This document shows positions 40,148 through 48,886 of a stretch of 64,000 bases of DNA, one piece after another. The stretch's first letter is position 1. Each line of letters opens with the position of its first letter. Origin of the DNA: Caulobacter sp. (lineage in GTDB: Bacteria; Pseudomonadota; Alphaproteobacteria; Caulobacterales; Caulobacteraceae); NCBI GenBank assembly GCA_028291055.1, contig JAQGIP010000078.1:59760-123759 (forward strand), read 5' to 3'. The notes under the pieces were generated by a model. That model was not told where the DNA came from, made no database searches, and worked only from the letters and a program-made list of their open reading frames with translations. A program made the translations under genes and the position numbers.

Positions 40148-40900
40148 ATGTCCAGAAACCCCGGCGCCGCAGCCTCCGATACAGCCCAGCTTTCCGCGCA
40201 GGACGCCGTCGTCGCTTTCGAAGGCGTCGGCATGCGCTATGGGCGTGCGCCGGAGGTGCTGAACAATATCAACTTCCAGCTCATGCCGGGATCTTTTCAT
40301 TTCGTCACCGGCGCGTCCGGGGCGGGCAAGTCCAGCCTGCTGAAGATGATCTACCTGGCCCACCGCGCCAGCCGGGGGCGGGTGTCGCTGTTCGGGCGGG
40401 ACATTTCCACCGTGCCGGGCCGCGACCTGCCCTTCCTGCGCCGTCGCATCGGGGTGGTGTTCCAGGAATTCCGGCTGCTCGACCACCTGTCGGCCTTCGA
40501 CAATGTGGCGCTTCCCCTGCGCATCGCCGGCAAGAAGGCCAACGACTACCGCCAGGATGTGGCCGAGCTGCTGCGCTGGGTCGGCCTGGGCGAGCGCATG
40601 CAGGCCGAGCCCCCCACCCTGTCGGGCGGCGAGAAACAGCGCCTCGCCATCGCGCGCGCCGTGATCAACCGCCCCGACGTCTTGTTGGCGGATGAACCGA
40701 CGGGCAATGTCGATCCGGCCATGTCCCTGCGTATCCTCAGGCTGTTCGTCGAGCTGAACCGGATGGGCACCACCATCCTGATCGCCAGCCATGACGAGGA
40801 CCTGGTGGCCAATTCCGGCCGCCCCGTGCTGCATCTCGACAGCGGGCGGCTGATCGCGCTCGGCGATGCGCAGGGCAATCTGCACGGCGAGGCCGGCTGA
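40148..40900 (+). CDS. ftsE: Cell-division ABC transporter ATP-binding protein
   Basis: 250 residues from ATG 40148; an ATG at 40091 would add 19. Neither has a clear ribosome site, and the earlier start would overlap the divergent gene's start codon. Walker A GASGAGKSS, signature LSGGEKQRLAIARA, Walker B VLLADEPTGNVDPA, switch His in ASHDED. With FtsX it forms the ATPase complex that controls peptidoglycan hydrolases at the division site. The first 30-35 residues are a variable extension. The overlap TGATGG with ftsX couples translation. Confidence 0.93.
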   Translation: MSRNPGAAASDTAQLSAQDAVVAFEGVGMRYGRAPEVLNNINFQLMPGSFHFVTGASGAGKSSLLKMIYLAHRASRGRVSLFGRDISTVPGRDLPFLRRRIGVVFQEFRLLDHLSAFDNVALPLRIAGKKANDYRQDVAELLRWVGLGERMQAEPPTLSGGEKQRLAIARAVINRPDVLLADEPTGNVDPAMSLRILRLFVELNRMGTTILIASHDEDLVANSGRPVLHLDSGRLIALGDAQGNLHGEAG

Positions 40901-41796
40901 TGGCGCTGATGGGGTTCGACGTGGCCCGCTGGCGGCCCGGCCCGCTGTTGCCGGGCAGCGATGCGCGTGACGGCTCGCTGATCTTCGTGGTCGCGGTGCT
41001 GACCTTCCTGGCGGTGGCCACGGCCATCACCGGCCTGGCGGCGGACCGCGCCGCGCGGGGCTGGACGGCCCAGCTCAATCATTCGGCCACGGTGGTGGTG
41101 CGGCCCAGCGCCGGCGAGACGCCCGACGGGGCGGCGGCCAAGGCGGCGGACGCATTGGCCGGGGTCAAGGGCGTGGCCGAGGCGCGCGCCCTGGAGAAGG
41201 AAAAGGCCGAGGCGCTGCTGAAGCCCTGGCTGGGCGACACCTCCATATTGGCCGACCTTCCGGTGCCGCGCCTGGTGACCCTGGACCTTGATCCCAAGGC
41301 GCCCGCCAGCCTGGCCAGCCTGACCGCCAAGCTGAAGGAACAGGGCATCGACGCCACGGTGGACGACCACCGGCTGTGGATCGCCGATATCGAGCGCGGC
41401 GCGCGGGTGGCGCGCTGGTCGATGCTGGGGGTGTTCGTGCTGATCTCGGCCGCCGCGGCGGCGGTGATCGCCTTCGCCACCCGGGCCGGGCTGGCGGCGC
41501 GCCGCGACGTGGTGGAGGTATTGCACCTGTCGGGCGCCTCATCCGGCTTCACCGCCGGGTTGTTTCAATGGCGGTTTGCCCGCATGGCCGCGCTTGCGGG
41601 CTTGTTCGGCGGGGCCGGGGCGGCCATCCTGGGGGCGCTGGCGCGAATGGCCGGCGGGGGAGCGGGCCTGACGCCGGTGTTGCCGGTGGCTTGGATCGAC
41701 CTCGCCGCCGCCATACCCGCGCCATTCGTGGCCGCCATCGTGGCGGCCCTGGCGGCCAGAGCGGCGGCCTTGAGCCTCGTGCGGGAGATGGCGTGA
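40900..41796 (+). CDS. ftsX: Cell-division membrane protein
   Basis: 298 residues; the ATG overlaps the ftsE stop by one base. N-terminal cytoplasmic tail, span about 28-50, a large periplasmic domain (about 55-155, the ECD that binds hydrolase partners), then three spans (about 168-190, 220-240, 260-285), the standard FtsX/MacB-like topology. AARRDVVEVLHLSGASSGF is the conserved cytoplasmic loop. Operon ftsE-ftsX-DUF218-plsC, each gene overlapping the next. Confidence 0.93.
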   Translation: MALMGFDVARWRPGPLLPGSDARDGSLIFVVAVLTFLAVATAITGLAADRAARGWTAQLNHSATVVVRPSAGETPDGAAAKAADALAGVKGVAEARALEKEKAEALLKPWLGDTSILADLPVPRLVTLDLDPKAPASLASLTAKLKEQGIDATVDDHRLWIADIERGARVARWSMLGVFVLISAAAAAVIAFATRAGLAARRDVVEVLHLSGASSGFTAGLFQWRFARMAALAGLFGGAGAAILGALARMAGGGAGLTPVLPVAWIDLAAAIPAPFVAAIVAALAARAAALSLVREMA

Positions 41797-42452
41797 AGAC
41801 GGCGGCGGCGATCCTGATCCTGATCATCATCTGGGGCGTGGGGCTGGTGGCCTTCGCGGCCCGGGTCGAACAGTCGACGCCCGCCGACGACCCCGTGGTC
41901 TCAGACGGCGTGGTGGCCCTGACCGGCCCCGGCACCGAAAGGCTGGAGGCGGCCACCGCCCTGCTGGAGGCCGGCAAGGCCAAGCGGCTGCTGGTCAGCG
42001 GCGTCAACCGCCAGGCCTCGCGCAAGGACATCCTGGGCGTCACCGGCGCGGTCAAGCCGATCTATGACTGTTGCGTCGACCTGGGCTTCCAGGCCGCCAA
42101 CACCGTCGGCAATGCCCGCGAGGCCGCCGACTGGGTCGAGGCCAAGGGCTATAAGCGGGTGATCGTCGTCACCGCCGACTATCACATGCCCCGCGCCATG
42201 CTCGAGCTGAAGGCGACCATGCCCGACACGGTCCTGATCCAGTATGCCGTGCGCACCAACTTCCTGGACGGCAAACGCTGGTGGAAGAGCGGCACGGGCT
42301 TCAAGCGCATGTCGCTGGAATACTGCAAATACCTGGCGATCCTGGCGCGCGAGGGCTTCCTGAGCCTCGGGCCCAAGGAGCATGCGCCCAAGAAGACGCC
42401 CGTGAACGATGCGGCGGACGCCGTGCCGGCGGGCAAGGAAGCCATTCATTGA
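41793..42452 (+). CDS. YdcF/ElyC-type DUF218 protein
   Basis: 219 residues from GTG 41793, overlapping the ftsX stop (GTGA). One N-terminal span (AILILIIIWGVGLVAFA), then a DUF218 domain: VVALTGPGTERLEAATALLE, LLVSGVN, NTVGNAREAADWVEAKGYKR and VVTADYHMPRAMLELK, the family's nucleotide-like Rossmann core. Homologues SanA and ElyC are linked to envelope integrity, ElyC to peptidoglycan/lipid-carrier use. Place in an ftsEX-plsC operon supports an envelope role. C-terminal tail is Lys/Pro-rich. Confidence 0.87.
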   Translation: MKTAAAILILIIIWGVGLVAFAARVEQSTPADDPVVSDGVVALTGPGTERLEAATALLEAGKAKRLLVSGVNRQASRKDILGVTGAVKPIYDCCVDLGFQAANTVGNAREAADWVEAKGYKRVIVVTADYHMPRAMLELKATMPDTVLIQYAVRTNFLDGKRWWKSGTGFKRMSLEYCKYLAILAREGFLSLGPKEHAPKKTPVNDAADAVPAGKEAIH

Positions 42453-43162
42453 TCTGGTTGCGTTCGCTGGCCTTCACGGTCGCCTTCTATGTGTGGTCGG
42501 CGGGCATCGCCATCGTAATGACCCCCATCCTGCTGGGGCCGCGCCGCTGGACGGTGGGGATGATCAACTGCTGGTCGCGGGTGGTGATCTGGCTGACCCG
42601 CGTGGTGGCCGGGGTGAAGACCGAGTTCCGGGGGCTGGAGCACCTGCCCAAGGGCGCGGTGCTGGTCGCGGGCAAGCACCAGTGCATGTACGACACCTTC
42701 GCCCCCTGGGTGGTGTTCCCCGACGCGGCCTATGTGCTGAAGAAGGAGCTGCTGATGATCCCGTGGTTCGGCTGGTACGCCGGCAAGGGCGGCAACATCG
42801 TCATCAACCGCGAAGGCGCGGCCTCGGCCCTGAAGAAGCTGGTGCGTGACGCCAAGGAGCGGTTCGCGCGCGGCCAGCAGGTGCTGATCTTCCCCGAGGG
42901 CACCCGCGGCAAGCCCGGCGAGAAGCCCGACTACAAGCCCGGCATCGCCGCCCTCTACCGCGAGCTGGAGCGGCCCTGCTGCCTGATGGCCACCAACAGC
43001 GGCGCGCATTGGCCCGCGCATGGCTTCATCCGCAAGCCCGGCACCATCGTCTATGAATTCCTGCCCCCGATCCCCCCCGGCCTGAAGCGGGCGGAGTTCA
43101 TGCGCGAACTGGAAAGCCGGCTTGAGGGGGCGTCGGACGCCCTGCTGGCGTCGGGGATTTAA
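42449..43162 (+). CDS. plsC: 1-acyl-sn-glycerol-3-phosphate acyltransferase
   Basis: 237 residues from TTG 42449, overlapping the DUF218 stop (TTGA). Acylates lysophosphatidate to phosphatidate in phospholipid synthesis. Catalytic HX4D in KHQCMYDTF (about residue 73), the second block GGNIVINREG, third FPEGTR (about 150) and the C-terminal PxxP-like motif. A hydrophobic N-terminal segment (about 5-30) anchors it to the membrane. Last gene of the ftsE operon; the E. coli-type length (about 245) fits. Confidence 0.92.
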   Translation: MIWLRSLAFTVAFYVWSAGIAIVMTPILLGPRRWTVGMINCWSRVVIWLTRVVAGVKTEFRGLEHLPKGAVLVAGKHQCMYDTFAPWVVFPDAAYVLKKELLMIPWFGWYAGKGGNIVINREGAASALKKLVRDAKERFARGQQVLIFPEGTRGKPGEKPDYKPGIAALYRELERPCCLMATNSGAHWPAHGFIRKPGTIVYEFLPPIPPGLKRAEFMRELESRLEGASDALLASGI

Positions 43163-43174
43163 GGGCGCCTCTAC

Positions 43175-43782
43175 TTCCCTCCCCGTCTGGGGAGGGACCG
43201 ACGACGAAGTCGTCAGGGTGGGGCAAGTGACTATGCGGCTCCTCACCCCGAAAGGCTAAGCACCCGCCTGACGCCGCTCAGGTCCAAACAACGGCCTCTG
43301 CTCCACGAGCCCCATGATCTCAGCCACCGTCCCGCTGAGGTCGGCACGAACGCGGGCATTGGGAATGCGAAGCACCAGAAACCCCTGACGCTCTAAAATC
43401 TTATCGCGAGCCAAATCATGCTCGGCTTGACGCTCGTCCTCGCGGTGGTGCGAGCCATCCAGTTCAACGACGACGCGCCGATTGAAGCACACGAAGTCCA
43501 GATAGTCGTCGCGGAAGGGGGCTTGGCGCCGAAACCGGAGCCCCTCGCCGCGCAACAGTTTGAGCCGGGACCAGAGCATGATCTCTGGCTCGGTCATCGT
43601 CTTGCGCAGGCTGCGGGCGCGGCTGACGGACATAGGTGAAGCTTACGCGAGGCTTTAGATGTTGCCAATATGTTCTTGGGTGAATTTGAGGGGCGCTTAG
43701 TCGTTTGGCGTGGTCGGACGCATAATCACCTGCCCCACCCTGGCCGCTTCGCGGCCGGTCCCTCCCCAGACGGGGAGGGAAG
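43175..43782. mobile_element. Composite element F1 (608 bp) carrying a DUF559 nuclease gene
   Basis: The left half 43175-43262 (TTCCCTCCCCGTCTGG, TCGTCAGGGTGGGGCAAGTG, TATGCGG, AAGGCTAAGCACCC) and the right half 43708-43782 (GGTCGGACGCATAATCACCT, GCCCCACCCTGG, CCAGACGGGGAGGGAA) match the two halves of the 239-bp elements F2 and F3. In F1 the short central part is replaced by the DUF559 gene with its promoter region. The gene's TAG stop lies in the conserved GGCTAAGC of the left half, so gene and repeat are physically joined. F2/F3 look like gene-less derivatives. Mobility is inferred, not shown. Confidence 0.6.
43256..43633 (-). CDS. DUF559-family (Vsr-like) endonuclease
   Basis: 125 residues from ATG 43633. 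PD-(D/E)xK/Vsr-like fold: MSVSRARSLRKTMTEPEIML at the N-terminus, RRQAPFRDDYLDFVCF, VVVELDGSHH (metal-binding acidic residues) and VLRIPNARVRADL at the end. Standalone DUF559 proteins are frequent in Caulobacterales and rhizobia; their role is unproven, with a nicking activity assumed. It is enclosed by the halves of the F1 repeat, and its stop codon is part of that repeat. Confidence 0.85.
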   Translation of the reverse strand: MSVSRARSLRKTMTEPEIMLWSRLKLLRGEGLRFRRQAPFRDDYLDFVCFNRRVVVELDGSHHREDERQAEHDLARDKILERQGFLVLRIPNARVRADLSGTVAEIMGLVEQRPLFGPERRQAGA

Positions 43783-43790
43783 CAGACGCG

Positions 43791-44333
43791 CTACCCTTCC
43801 CGCGCCTCCACCATCTCCAACAGCTCCTCCATGCACCGGTCGCGGATGCCCTCCGCCGCCAGGTGTTCCACGAGGTCGCGCAGGTAGTCGATATTGCGCC
43901 CCGACAGGCCCACGGCGCCGGCGATCAGGTCGGCCTGCTGTTCGAGGCTCAGGTTACCCGCCCACTGCGGATGGTGGGTGTCGGACAGGAAGACCAGCAC
44001 GCCCGCCCTGCCCCCGCCGTCCAGGAAGACCTCGGCGGAAGCCTCCACATAGGTCTCCGTCGGCTGCTCGCGTTCGCGCAGATAGGCATAGACCTCCACC
44101 CAATCCTTGGCCGCCACGCGATAGGCCGCGCCCCGCACCGAACCGCCGGGCGCCAGGCCCAGGACCAGACCGCGCCGCTCGGGCGTTCCCCGGTGATGGA
44201 CGGAATAGATGCAGAAGGCGCGACGGCGCCCGTAGAGCCTGGCCGCGCGGCGTTCTATGAAGGGGAAACCGGGGCGCCACATCAGCGAGCCGTAACCGAA
44301 TACCCAGCGGTCGCCCGCTGTTGCCGTCGCCAT
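43791..44333 (-). CDS. ChaC-type glutathione-specific gamma-glutamylcyclotransferase
   Basis: 180 residues from ATG 44333. Cyclotransferase fold: VFGYGSLMWRPGFPF (substrate-binding YGSL) near residue 11, then RRRAFCIYSVHHRGTPERRG and the catalytic-region Glu in REREQPTETYVE. ChaC enzymes release 5-oxoproline and Cys-Gly from glutathione. The long open frame upstream to 45257 is antisense to the DUF2125 gene and is not coding. Divergent from the DUF2125 gene, 30 bp apart. Confidence 0.9.
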   Translation of the reverse strand: MATATAGDRWVFGYGSLMWRPGFPFIERRAARLYGRRRAFCIYSVHHRGTPERRGLVLGLAPGGSVRGAAYRVAAKDWVEVYAYLREREQPTETYVEASAEVFLDGGGRAGVLVFLSDTHHPQWAGNLSLEQQADLIAGAVGLSGRNIDYLRDLVEHLAAEGIRDRCMEELLEMVEAREG

Positions 44334-44363
44334 GTTTGAACCGCCCGCCGTCAGGAGCCTCAG

Positions 44364-45464
44364 ATGCTGCCCGAGACCGAGCCCCGCCGTAAACCCCGCC
44401 GCCTGGGATTGTTTGGCCCGTTCGTGCTGCTGCTCATCGTCGCGGCCGCCTGGTCGGGCGGCTGGTACTGGCTGAAGGGCAGGGTCGAGGGCCAGATGGA
44501 CGCGGTGGCGGCCCTGGCCAAGGCCTCCGGCGGCGAGCTCTCCTGGAAGACCCGCACGGTCAGCGGCTTTCCCTTCCGCATGGACGTCAACCTGACCGGC
44601 GCGCGGGCCGCCGACGGCTCCGGCTGGTCGATCGAGATCCCCGACCTGCGCGGCGAGGCCTATCCCTATGCCATCAACCACTGGGTGTTCGAGGCGCCCG
44701 GCGGGGCCACCGTCATGCGGCCCCGGGTGGGCTTCACCCCCGTGATGGCCTGCGCGCCCGGCCAGCCCTGCGGCAACGCCACGCCGATGGGCGGCGACGT
44801 CTCCATCACCGGCCAGGTGCTGCGCGCTTCCGTGGTGCTGGACAAGGGCCAGCCCTTCCCGCGTATTTCGGTGGAGGGCGTGAAGCTGACCTTCGTCACC
44901 CCCACCGGCGCCGACCTGTTCTGGATGCAGAGCGTGGAGCATCTGGAGGCTCACTTCCGCCCCGGCCCCAACGACCAGGGCGCCCTGCTGATCCGGCTGG
45001 ACGGCGCCAAGCCGCGCCTGAGCGGGCTGGTGGCCCGTATCGCCCAGGACAAGCCCGTCAATGTGGTCTGGGATTCGACCTTCACCCACGCGTCGGCGCT
45101 GAACGGCCGCGACTGGACCAACGCCATCAAGTCCTGGCGCGCGGCGGGCGGCCTGCTCACCGTCAGCCCCTCCACCCAGATCCTGGCCGGCGACGCGGTG
45201 TTCGCGGTGAAGAGCGGCGAGCTGGGGGTCGACGCCGACGGGCGGCTCAGCGGCCATCTCGACACCGAGCTGAAACAGGCGCCGCGCGCGCTCGCCGCCC
45301 TGGCCCAGAGCGGGGCGGTGTCGCCGGAGGCCGCCACCGTGGCCGCCGTGACGGCCGCCGCCGAGCAGGACGAGTCCCAGGTGTTCAAGGCCCTGCTGCT
45401 GTTCGAGGACGGCAAGACCAAGCTCGGGCCGCTGCCGCTGATGGAGTCGCCCCGGGTCTATTGA
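44364..45464 (+). CDS. DUF2125-family membrane-anchored periplasmic protein
   Basis: 366 residues. A basic N-terminus (PRRKPRR) and one span (about 16-38, LFGPFVLLLIVAAAWSGGWY) place the rest in the periplasm. The beta-rich body begins with VSGFPFRMDVNLTGARA, the DUF2125 hallmark, and continues through VFEAPGGATVMRP to the C-terminal LGPLPLMESPRVY. The family, widespread in alphaproteobacteria, resembles AsmA/YdbH-like lipid-transfer folds, but no function is proven. Monocistronic; element E5 follows. Confidence 0.88.
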   Translation: MLPETEPRRKPRRLGLFGPFVLLLIVAAAWSGGWYWLKGRVEGQMDAVAALAKASGGELSWKTRTVSGFPFRMDVNLTGARAADGSGWSIEIPDLRGEAYPYAINHWVFEAPGGATVMRPRVGFTPVMACAPGQPCGNATPMGGDVSITGQVLRASVVLDKGQPFPRISVEGVKLTFVTPTGADLFWMQSVEHLEAHFRPGPNDQGALLIRLDGAKPRLSGLVARIAQDKPVNVVWDSTFTHASALNGRDWTNAIKSWRAAGGLLTVSPSTQILAGDAVFAVKSGELGVDADGRLSGHLDTELKQAPRALAALAQSGAVSPEAATVAAVTAAAEQDESQVFKALLLFEDGKTKLGPLPLMESPRVY

Positions 45465-45478
45465 ACCTCCCCAACCCT

Positions 45479-45612
45479 CCGCTCATCCCGACGAAAGTCG
45501 GGACCCATACTGAGTTGGGGGGCAGGTAAGGGGTGAGGTCTGGGCTAGGCGCCACCTTCCGGGACCAAACGGACAGGCCCTATGGGTCCCGACTTTCGTC
45601 GGGATGAGCGGA
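45479..45612. repeat. Family E paired-hairpin element (E5)
   Basis: 134 bp; inverted ends CCGCTCATCCCGACGAAAGT...CGGGACCCATAC. The stem here is CCCGAC-GAAA-GTCGGG instead of the CCCCGC...GCGGGG of E2-E4, changed on both sides so pairing is kept. Lies between the DUF2125 gene and the chorismate mutase gene. Confidence 0.85.
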
Positions 45613-45729
45613 GTGTTTTTGACGGACCGTTCTTTTGTGAGAACGAAGGCATATTCTTTCGCACGACGGGTCCGGTTGCGCCGCACAGCGGAATGATTAT
45701 GGTCCGCCGCCTCATAACCGGGGGATGAA

Positions 45730-46533
45730 ATGGGCCGCGAGACGCCGGACGAACCTTTGAGCCTCGAGGCCGTCCGCGCCCGCATCGACGCCATCGATGC
45801 GCAGCTGCTGCCGCTGCTCGACGAGCGCGCGGCCATGGCCCATGCGGTGGCCGCCGCCAAGCGCGCGGCCGGCGGCGACGGCGCGTTCGGCCTGCGTCCG
45901 GCCCGCGAGGCCATGCTGCTGCGCAAGCTGCTGGATGAACCCCGCACAGGCGCCTCGGCCGGCCTGGTGGTGCGGGTCTGGCGCGAGATGATCGGCGAGA
46001 GCCTGGCCCTGCAAGGCCCCTTCAGCCTCGCCGTCTGGGGCGGGCGCGATCCCGGCCGCACGGTGGAGCTGGCGCGCCTGCGCTTCGGCTCGGCCCCCTC
46101 CTTGTTCCAGGTCGGCCGTCCGGAGGACGCCATCGCCCAGGCCCGCATGCTGGGCGGTGTCGGCGTGCTGGCGCTGAGCGGCGACAGCAATTGGTGGGGC
46201 CGTCTGCTGGCCGAGCCCAAGGTCAAGGTGTTCGCCGCCCTGCCCTGCCTCAACAGCTGGGGCGCCATGGGCGCCTTTGCGGTGGGAGACGTTCCGGTCG
46301 AACCCACCGGCGCCGACCAGACCTTCTGGGTCACCGACGCCACCCAACCCGGCTACACCATCTCCGACCTGCTCAGCCGCGACGGCGTCGCTGGCCGCCA
46401 GATCGCCGAGCACGGCGGCCTGAAACTGTTCGTGCTGACCGGCTTCTACCAGGAAGGCGACGAGCGGCTGAAGCGCGCGCCCGGGTCGCTGACCGGCGTC
46501 ATCGGCGCGGCGCCCGAGGCGTTCGAGGGGTAA
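45730..46533 (+). CDS. Chorismate mutase (AroQ domain plus C-terminal domain)
   Basis: 267 residues. Residues about 12-95 are an AroQ helical chorismate mutase: LEAVRARIDAIDAQLLPLLD, the catalytic Arg/Lys set in RAAMAHAVAAAKRA and RPAREAMLLRKL. Residues about 100-265 (LAVWGGRDPGRTVELARLRF, GGVGVLALSGDSNWWGRLL) resemble the prephenate dehydratase-like half of alphaproteobacterial proteins, without the TRDTxRF active site and without an ACT domain. It converts chorismate to prephenate. First gene of the aromatic operon with hisC and tyrA; a true prephenate dehydratase must be elsewhere. Confidence 0.85.
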   Translation: MGRETPDEPLSLEAVRARIDAIDAQLLPLLDERAAMAHAVAAAKRAAGGDGAFGLRPAREAMLLRKLLDEPRTGASAGLVVRVWREMIGESLALQGPFSLAVWGGRDPGRTVELARLRFGSAPSLFQVGRPEDAIAQARMLGGVGVLALSGDSNWWGRLLAEPKVKVFAALPCLNSWGAMGAFAVGDVPVEPTGADQTFWVTDATQPGYTISDLLSRDGVAGRQIAEHGGLKLFVLTGFYQEGDERLKRAPGSLTGVIGAAPEAFEG

Positions 46534-46539
46534 CCTCCA

Positions 46540-46690
46540 TCCTCCACCGCGTGCGGGGGAGGTGTCGGCGAATGCCGACGGAGGGGGCATCTTCGAGGCA
46601 CGATGGGGCGGCAATTCGGCCTGCCCCCTCCCCCCGCATGCGCGGGGACCTCCCCCGTTCATTGCCATTCACGGTGGAGGATGGGCTCAT
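46540..46690. repeat. GC-rich composite repeat (I)
   Basis: Inverted ends CCATCCTCCACCGCGTGCGG and the matching CCGCATGCGCGGGGACC...GGTGGAGGATGG enclose a central GGGGGCATC...GCCCCCTCCC region. Lies inside the chorismate mutase - hisC gap (46534-46729), so the operon transcript, if continuous, contains it. Confidence 0.6.
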
Positions 46691-46729
46691 CCCCGTGTAA
46701 GACGCCGCCCTCACGTTCGGACCTACGCC

Positions 46730-47860
46730 ATGACCGCCACCACCCTCGACCGCTCCGCCGCCGCGCGCCCGACCCCCAAGCCGGGCATCCTGGATATCGC
46801 CGCCTATAAGCCCGGCCGGTCCAAGGCGGAGGGGGTCGAGCATCCGGTCAAGCTGTCGGCCAACGAGAACATCCTGGGCTGCAGCGACATCGCGCGCGCG
46901 GCCTATGTGGAGGCGGCGGGGAAGCTGGCCCTCTATCCCGACGGCCACGCCAACATCCTGCGCGACGCGGTCTCAGCGAAATATGGCCTGGAGCCCGAGC
47001 GGCTGCTGTTCGGCTGTGGGTCGGACGAGATCTTCCAGATCCTCAACCAGGTGTTCCTGGAGCCCGGCGACAACATCGTCCAGGGGGCGCACGGCTTCGC
47101 GGCCTTCGCCATCGGCGCGCGCGCCTGCGGCGGCGAGGTGCGCATGGCGCCGGAAAAGAACCTGACCATCGATGTGGACGCCCTGCTGGAAGCCGTCGAC
47201 GCGCGCACCCGCATCGTCTTCGTGGCCAACCCGGCCAACCCGACGGGCACCTGGATCCCCGCCTCGGAGGTCCGCCGGCTGCATGAAAACCTGCCGCCCT
47301 CCGTGGTGCTGGTGCTCGACGGCGCCTATGCCGAATTCGCCGACGATCCCAACTATTCGGACGGCATCGAGCTGGCGCGCGGCTCGGAAAACGTGGTGGT
47401 CACCCGCACCTTCTCCAAGATCCACGGCCTGGCCTCCCTGCGCGTGGGCTGGGGATATATGCCGCAGGCCATCGCGGCGGCCGCCGACCGCATCCGCCTG
47501 CCCTTCAACGTCAACATCCCCGCCCAGCTGGCGGCCGTGGCGGCCCTCGGCGACGACGAGTTCCAGGCCCGCTCCCTGGCCCTGGTCAGTCAATGGCGGC
47601 CCTGGATGACCCAGCAGCTGGGGGGCCTGGGCCTGGAGACCGCGCCCAGCATGGGCAACTTCGTGCTGGTCGGCTTCCCGCACACGCCCGGCAAAACGGC
47701 CGCCGAGGCGGAGGCCTATCTGGCCTCCAAGGGCCTGCTGGTGCGCGCCGTCGGCAACTACGGCCTGCCCGACCACATCCGCATCACCATCGGGCTGGAA
47801 GAGCATAACCGGGGCGTCATCGACCACCTGGCCGCCTTCCTGGGCAAGGCCGACCGATGA
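46730..47860 (+). CDS. hisC: Histidinol-phosphate/aromatic aminotransferase
   Basis: 376 residues from ATG 46730; the frame is open upstream through repeat I. PLP aminotransferase of the HisC subfamily: VKLSANENILG, the PLP-phosphate motif GCGSDEIFQIL, NPANPTGTW, DGAYAEFADD, and PLP lysine in RTFSKIHGLASLRVGWGY. Placed between chorismate mutase and tyrA, it probably also serves as the phenylpyruvate/hydroxyphenylpyruvate transaminase for Phe and Tyr. Last 4 bp overlap tyrA. Confidence 0.92.
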   Translation: MTATTLDRSAAARPTPKPGILDIAAYKPGRSKAEGVEHPVKLSANENILGCSDIARAAYVEAAGKLALYPDGHANILRDAVSAKYGLEPERLLFGCGSDEIFQILNQVFLEPGDNIVQGAHGFAAFAIGARACGGEVRMAPEKNLTIDVDALLEAVDARTRIVFVANPANPTGTWIPASEVRRLHENLPPSVVLVLDGAYAEFADDPNYSDGIELARGSENVVVTRTFSKIHGLASLRVGWGYMPQAIAAAADRIRLPFNVNIPAQLAAVAALGDDEFQARSLALVSQWRPWMTQQLGGLGLETAPSMGNFVLVGFPHTPGKTAAEAEAYLASKGLLVRAVGNYGLPDHIRITIGLEEHNRGVIDHLAAFLGKADR

Positions 47861-48795
47861 GCCATCCTGGCATCCTCTACCCCCGCCTGACCATCGTCGG
47901 CTGCGGCCTGATCGGCTCCTCCGTGGCCCGCGCGGCGCGCGAGCACGGCGTGGTCGGCGAGATCGTCATCTGTGACGCCAGCGCCGCGGCGCGCGAGCGC
48001 ATCGAGGCCCTGAAGCTGGGCGACCGGGTCACCGGCGACGTGGCCGATGCGGTGGAGGGCGCCGACCTGGTGATCTTCGCCACCCCGGTGCTGGCCGTGG
48101 GCGACGCGGCCCGCGCCGCCGCCCACGCCTTCAAGCCCGGCTGCACGCTCAGCGACGTGGGCTCGGTCAAGGCGGCCGTGTCGGAGGCCCTGTGGCTGGC
48201 CGCGCCGGCCGGCGTCTTCGTCATCCCCGGCCACCCCATCGCCGGCACCGAGCAGTCCGGCCCCGACGCCGGTTTCGCCGAGCTGTTCGAAAACCGCTGG
48301 ACCATCCTGACCCCGCGCGAGATCGACGACCCGGCCTATGCCGAGGCCATCGCCAGACTCGGCGCCTTCTGGCGCGCATTGGGCGCCCAGGTCGAGATCA
48401 TGGACGAAAAGCACCACGACCTGGTGCTGGCCGTGACCAGCCACCTGCCCCACCTGATCGCCTACAACATCGTCGGCACGGCGGCCGACCTGGAGGAGGT
48501 GACGCAAGCCGAGGTGATGAAATATTCCGCCGGCGGCTTCCGCGACTTCACCCGTATCGCGGCCTCCGACCCGACCATGTGGCGCGACATCTTCATCGCC
48601 AACAAGGACGCGGTGCTGGAGATCCTCGGCCGCTTCACCGAGGACCTGCAGGCGCTGAGCCGCGCCATCCGCTGGGGCGAGGCCGACAAGCTGCATGAGC
48701 TGTTCACCCGCACCCGCGAGATCCGCCGCGGCATCATCGCGGCCGGCCAGGAGAGCGTGGAGCCCAACTTCGGGCGCGACCGCGGCAAGCATTAG
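47857..48795 (+). CDS. tyrA: Prephenate/arogenate dehydrogenase
   Basis: 312 residues. Rossmann NAD(P) site TIVGCGLIGSSVARAARE at residues 11-28, with an Asp (VICDASAAA) favouring NAD; catalytic-domain motifs SDVGSVKAAV, GHPIAGTEQSGPDA and HHDLVLAVTSHLPHLIAY, the catalytic His being in TSHLPH. Oxidative decarboxylation of prephenate or arogenate for tyrosine synthesis. No C-terminal ACT domain. Overlap ATGA with hisC. Confidence 0.94.
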   Translation: MSHPGILYPRLTIVGCGLIGSSVARAAREHGVVGEIVICDASAAARERIEALKLGDRVTGDVADAVEGADLVIFATPVLAVGDAARAAAHAFKPGCTLSDVGSVKAAVSEALWLAAPAGVFVIPGHPIAGTEQSGPDAGFAELFENRWTILTPREIDDPAYAEAIARLGAFWRALGAQVEIMDEKHHDLVLAVTSHLPHLIAYNIVGTAADLEEVTQAEVMKYSAGGFRDFTRIAASDPTMWRDIFIANKDAVLEILGRFTEDLQALSRAIRWGEADKLHELFTRTREIRRGIIAAGQESVEPNFGRDRGKH

Positions 48796-48886
48796 CCCCC
48801 CCTATTGATGGCGCGCGCCGCCTTGCCAGGGCGGCGGCCCACCCCCTAGGTTGAACTTGGCTGTTCAAGACCAAGGGGGTTTCAAA

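Noticed and set aside
44334..45257. Upstream extension of the ChaC reading frame on the minus strand
   Set aside because: Lies antisense to the DUF2125 gene and lacks coding features; ATG 44333 with YGSL at residue 14 is the natural start.
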